From: Neolewinella aquimaris
Lineage (GTDB): Bacteria > Bacteroidota > Bacteroidia > Chitinophagales > Saprospiraceae
Direction: 5' to 3'
Length of the DNA: 64,000 nt
Assembly (NCBI RefSeq): GCF_014197245.1
Contig: NZ_JACIFF010000002.1
Location: 386,106-450,105, forward strand
Shown: positions 61,892 to 64,000 of the stretch, in pieces
Position numbering within the stretch: the stretch's first letter is position 1
Layout of the letters: the number at the start of each line of letters is the position of its first letter
Made by a program: the position numbers and the translations under genes
Notes under the pieces: generated by a model
Database searches by the model: none
Told to the model about the DNA's origin: nothing
What the model saw: the letters and a program-made list of their open reading frames with translations, nothing else

Positions 61892-63208
61892 CTATCCCAG
61901 ACTCATCCGGTAATACGGACCGAGCAAGCGATTTGCCCTGCGATTGTTGGTGATTCTCTCCGTCTTCGGATCCCAGACCAGCGGCTTTCCGAGACGGTAG
62001 GCGATGTTAGCCAGGGTACACACCGATGCGGTCCGGTGACCCGTTTCGACGGGGCAGTTTACCGTTCCTTCACCGCGTATGGCGGCAAACCATTCGGCAA
62101 AATGGGCTTGGTTGGCACCTCCGGGAATGCGCTGGGGTCCGTCGCCGAAGCCGATCAAGCCTTCGATGCTGCTATCCAAAATGCCCCGGCTTACGTCCAG
62201 GGTTCCCTCACTTCCCACGAAGCGGACCGCATTGCCACGTCCGAACTGACGGTGGGTGACTTTCACGCCGTCGTCGTAAAAATAGGTGAGCCCCTCTTTT
62301 GCATCGCCCGTAGGCACGTAGAACTGGGTGGGTCCCGTGTCGTCTTTTTGGAGGGCCCACTGTACGATGTCGAACATGTGGGCTCCCCAGTCGGTGATCA
62401 TGCCGCCACCAAACTCGGCGTAATCGCGCCATTTGCCCCAAATATTCATTTCGCGGGTCGGCAGCAGACTGGGATGGTAGGGTCGCGTTACCGTAGGCCC
62501 GATCCAGGACGCCCAATCGAGACCGTCGGGCACGTTCTCCCCCTCCAGGTCGAAGGGAACTGGCGGCGGACCGATGCTGACAATGGCCTCACGGATTTCA
62601 CCAATTTCTCCGGCCTGAATAAGCTTCACGGCATGGCGGAAATTATACATCGAGCGTTGCATGCTACCCGTTTGGAGCACCTTGCCGCTGGTATTTACCG
62701 CATCGACCATGGCCCGCCCCTCCTCAATGGTGTGCGCCAGCGGCTTTTCGCAGTAGACGTGAAGACCCTTTTCAAGTGCCGCAATACAGATCGGCGCGTG
62801 CTGGTGATCGGGCGTAGCGATCAGTACGGCGTCCAAGCCGGAATGGTCGATCAGCTCCCGGTAATCGGCGTAGGTGGCGATCTCCGGAGCCGCTCCCGCC
62901 CCGCTGGCGGCGTGCTCCTCCCGTCGGGCATTAGTGAAGTACCCTAGTTGGGCCGCGTGTACATCACAGGCCGCAACGACCTTTACCCCGTCCATTTTCG
63001 ACAGTACGCCGCTGAGCCCGTTGGCCTGTCGTCCGCAGCCGATGACCCCGATTTGCAGGTCGGCGTTCGGGCTACCCTTTCCCGGAAGTCCCGCACGCAT
63101 CCAGGACGGAATCAGGGTGAAGGAAACTACGGCGGCGGCGGTACGGATAACGGTTCGGCGAGTGTGGGTCACGGGTAGTGGTTTATCGCGGAAGATAGCT
63201 CGCTCCAT
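61892..63208 (-). CDS. Gfo/Idh/MocA-family oxidoreductase with Tat signal
   Basis: A 438-aa NAD(P)-dependent oxidoreductase. A twin-arginine signal (THTRRTVIRTAAAVVSFTLI) precedes the Rossmann domain (LQIGVIGCGRQANGL), then DAVLIATPDHQHAPICIAALEKG and the catalytic EKPLAHT. The C-terminal domain has FGGGMITDWGAHMFDIVQWAL. Periplasmic members of this family act on sugars or glycosides in Bacteroidota and Planctomycetes. The ATG at 63208 is annotated; a GTG at 63172 just before the Tat motif, with a TATCTTCC box at 63190-63197, is a good alternative. It converges on dnaE. Confidence 0.92.
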   Translation of the reverse strand: MERAIFRDKPLPVTHTRRTVIRTAAAVVSFTLIPSWMRAGLPGKGSPNADLQIGVIGCGRQANGLSGVLSKMDGVKVVAACDVHAAQLGYFTNARREEHAASGAGAAPEIATYADYRELIDHSGLDAVLIATPDHQHAPICIAALEKGLHVYCEKPLAHTIEEGRAMVDAVNTSGKVLQTGSMQRSMYNFRHAVKLIQAGEIGEIREAIVSIGPPPVPFDLEGENVPDGLDWASWIGPTVTRPYHPSLLPTREMNIWGKWRDYAEFGGGMITDWGAHMFDIVQWALQKDDTGPTQFYVPTGDAKEGLTYFYDDGVKVTHRQFGRGNAVRFVGSEGTLDVSRGILDSSIEGLIGFGDGPQRIPGGANQAHFAEWFAAIRGEGTVNCPVETGHRTASVCTLANIAYRLGKPLVWDPKTERITNNRRANRLLGPYYRMSLG

Positions 63209-63266
63209 CGGAATTTGGAGAGGAAACCGGGGGGCTTTTCCGCCGAAATGATGCGCCTCGCCCCAA

Positions 63267-64000
63267 TCAACGGATGCGGTAGATGACCATCACCCGCACA
63301 TCCCAGAAGGCGGTAGCGAAGTAGGCATACTCCCGCAATAAATCCCACTGCCGCCCGCCCTGAATTTCGGCGGACCATCGCTGCTTCTGAAGGCCGGCGG
63401 CGAGGCCGACCTGATAATTCCACCGCGGTTTGAGGGTGTGGGTGTACGTATCGCCCCCCCGGGTATAGATCACACCGTTGAGAGGTGCCTGGACCATACC
63501 CAGCGCGCGAATAGTGGCCGCGGAATGGGTAGACAAATGGATATAGCGCGTAAACCCGAAGGGCACATTGATCAACTGTAGTTGGACGGCCGTCGCTTCC
63601 GCAGGCGGAGCCAGGGAGTTGCTGTGAATCCGCTGGTAGTGTGCGCCAAAGTAGACGGCCCACCGCTGTTTGGCCAGGGGAAGGATCCGCTCCACCGTAA
63701 GGCCGATCGATTGGGAGTAAGTCGTTCCTACCGGCTTGTCGCTTCCGGCCAGGAGGTGTCGGGTCGGGCCGGTATAAAGTCCTAGCCCCGCGCTGAGCCA
63801 AACCCGCAGAGGTGAGGAAGTAGGCGCGGGCCGGTAGGTCACCGAGGGGGATCCGGTACAAGCGTTGTAGGATTGAAAGTAGTCCGTCAGGTCATCCCGC
63901 TTATACTTCAGCGTATGTAGGGTACTGTTGCTTTCCGCGCAGTGCACTCCATACTGTAGCTGTCCGCGGTAGTTGTGCTGGGTGATGATCTTGCGTTCCT
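63267..64000 (-). CDS. Hypothetical beta-rich outer-membrane-type protein (5' partial)
   Basis: The frame is open to the window edge, so the N-terminus is missing; the GTG at 63947 is not a true start. At least 244 residues are visible. Alternating strands with aromatic ends (VWLSAGLGLYTGPTRHLL, WAVYFGAHYQRIHSN, VQLQLINVPFGFTRYIHL, WNYQVGLAAGLQKQRWSAEIQGG) and a C-terminal VMVIYRIR suggest a small outer-membrane beta-barrel. No family is recognised. It lies upstream of the Gfo/Idh gene on the same strand, 58 nt away. Confidence 0.65.
   Translation of the reverse strand, partial: ERKIITQHNYRGQLQYGVHCAESNSTLHTLKYKRDDLTDYFQSYNACTGSPSVTYRPAPTSSPLRVWLSAGLGLYTGPTRHLLAGSDKPVGTTYSQSIGLTVERILPLAKQRWAVYFGAHYQRIHSNSLAPPAEATAVQLQLINVPFGFTRYIHLSTHSAATIRALGMVQAPLNGVIYTRGGDTYTHTLKPRWNYQVGLAAGLQKQRWSAEIQGGRQWDLLREYAYFATAFWDVRVMVIYRIR

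Overview
The window reads as a chromosomal segment of a GC-rich, marine-type, gliding member of the Bacteroidota, most likely Saprospiria/Lewinella-like. This placement is inferred, not searched. The support is SusC/SusD, a type IX secretion sorting domain, the gliding lipoprotein GldH, a short Bacteroidota-type RpoD, NrtR/AraR-type and LytTR regulators, and many promoters with the Bacteroidota -7 box TAnnTTTG in place of strong Shine-Dalgarno sites. No tRNA, rRNA or CRISPR array was seen.

Region 1 (1-19 kb) is a polysaccharide-utilisation locus for a sulfated, fucose-containing glycan (fucoidan-like). It holds a partial SusC, SusD, a large FG-GAP/ASPIC lipoprotein, a PKD lipoprotein, two sulfatases translationally coupled to a T9SS-secreted FG-GAP/ASPIC protein, a GH29 alpha-L-fucosidase, an SDR L-fucose dehydrogenase candidate, the FucP permease, a RhaM-type mutarotase and a fuconolactonase-type amidohydrolase. 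The logic is: bind and import the glycan, desulfate it, release L-fucose, take it up and oxidise it through L-fuconate. An FAH-family hydrolase at 56.9-57.7 kb closely resembles 2,4-diketo-3-deoxy-L-fuconate hydrolase and could supply a late step. Fuconate dehydratase is not in the window.

Region 2 (19-45 kb) is mostly housekeeping. It holds a metallo-beta-lactamase-fold protein, AceK (unusual for this phylum), a SWIM protein, prmC, dcd, an AsnB-like protein, an asparaginase-like protein, an acyltransferase, thiolase, tesB, an ABC-F ATPase with a structured leader, a transglutaminase-like protein, cmk, a degenerate-NUDIX regulator, grpE-dnaJ-gldH, rpoD, a SUI1-family factor preceded by a DUF983 remnant, glnS and purE. 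Between 28.93 and 29.43 kb lies a compact element: a GxxExxY gene between about 50-bp imperfect terminal inverted repeats that overwrites the 3' end of the acyltransferase gene.

Region 3 (45-64 kb) holds a LytS/LytTR two-component pair flanked by two paralogous TonB-dependent outer-membrane proteins. Next come an MmcQ/YjbR protein, an RluA-type pseudouridine synthase and a tight four-gene operon (FAH hydrolase, RidA, D-threonine aldolase/D-serine dehydratase-like enzyme, M19 dipeptidase). dnaE, a Tat-exported Gfo/Idh/MocA oxidoreductase and a partial gene finish the window.

The most unusual non-coding content is a set of small repeat families that abut stop codons or promoters: period-8 TTAGT arrays (21.64 and 58.14 kb), a 39-bp palindromic repeat around prmC (24.05, 24.94, 25.06 kb), a nested palindrome/17-bp tandem repeat on the rluA promoter (54.09 kb) and the GxxExxY inverted-repeat element. 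Several genes have a -7 box exactly 4-5 nt before the start codon, which implies leaderless mRNAs.
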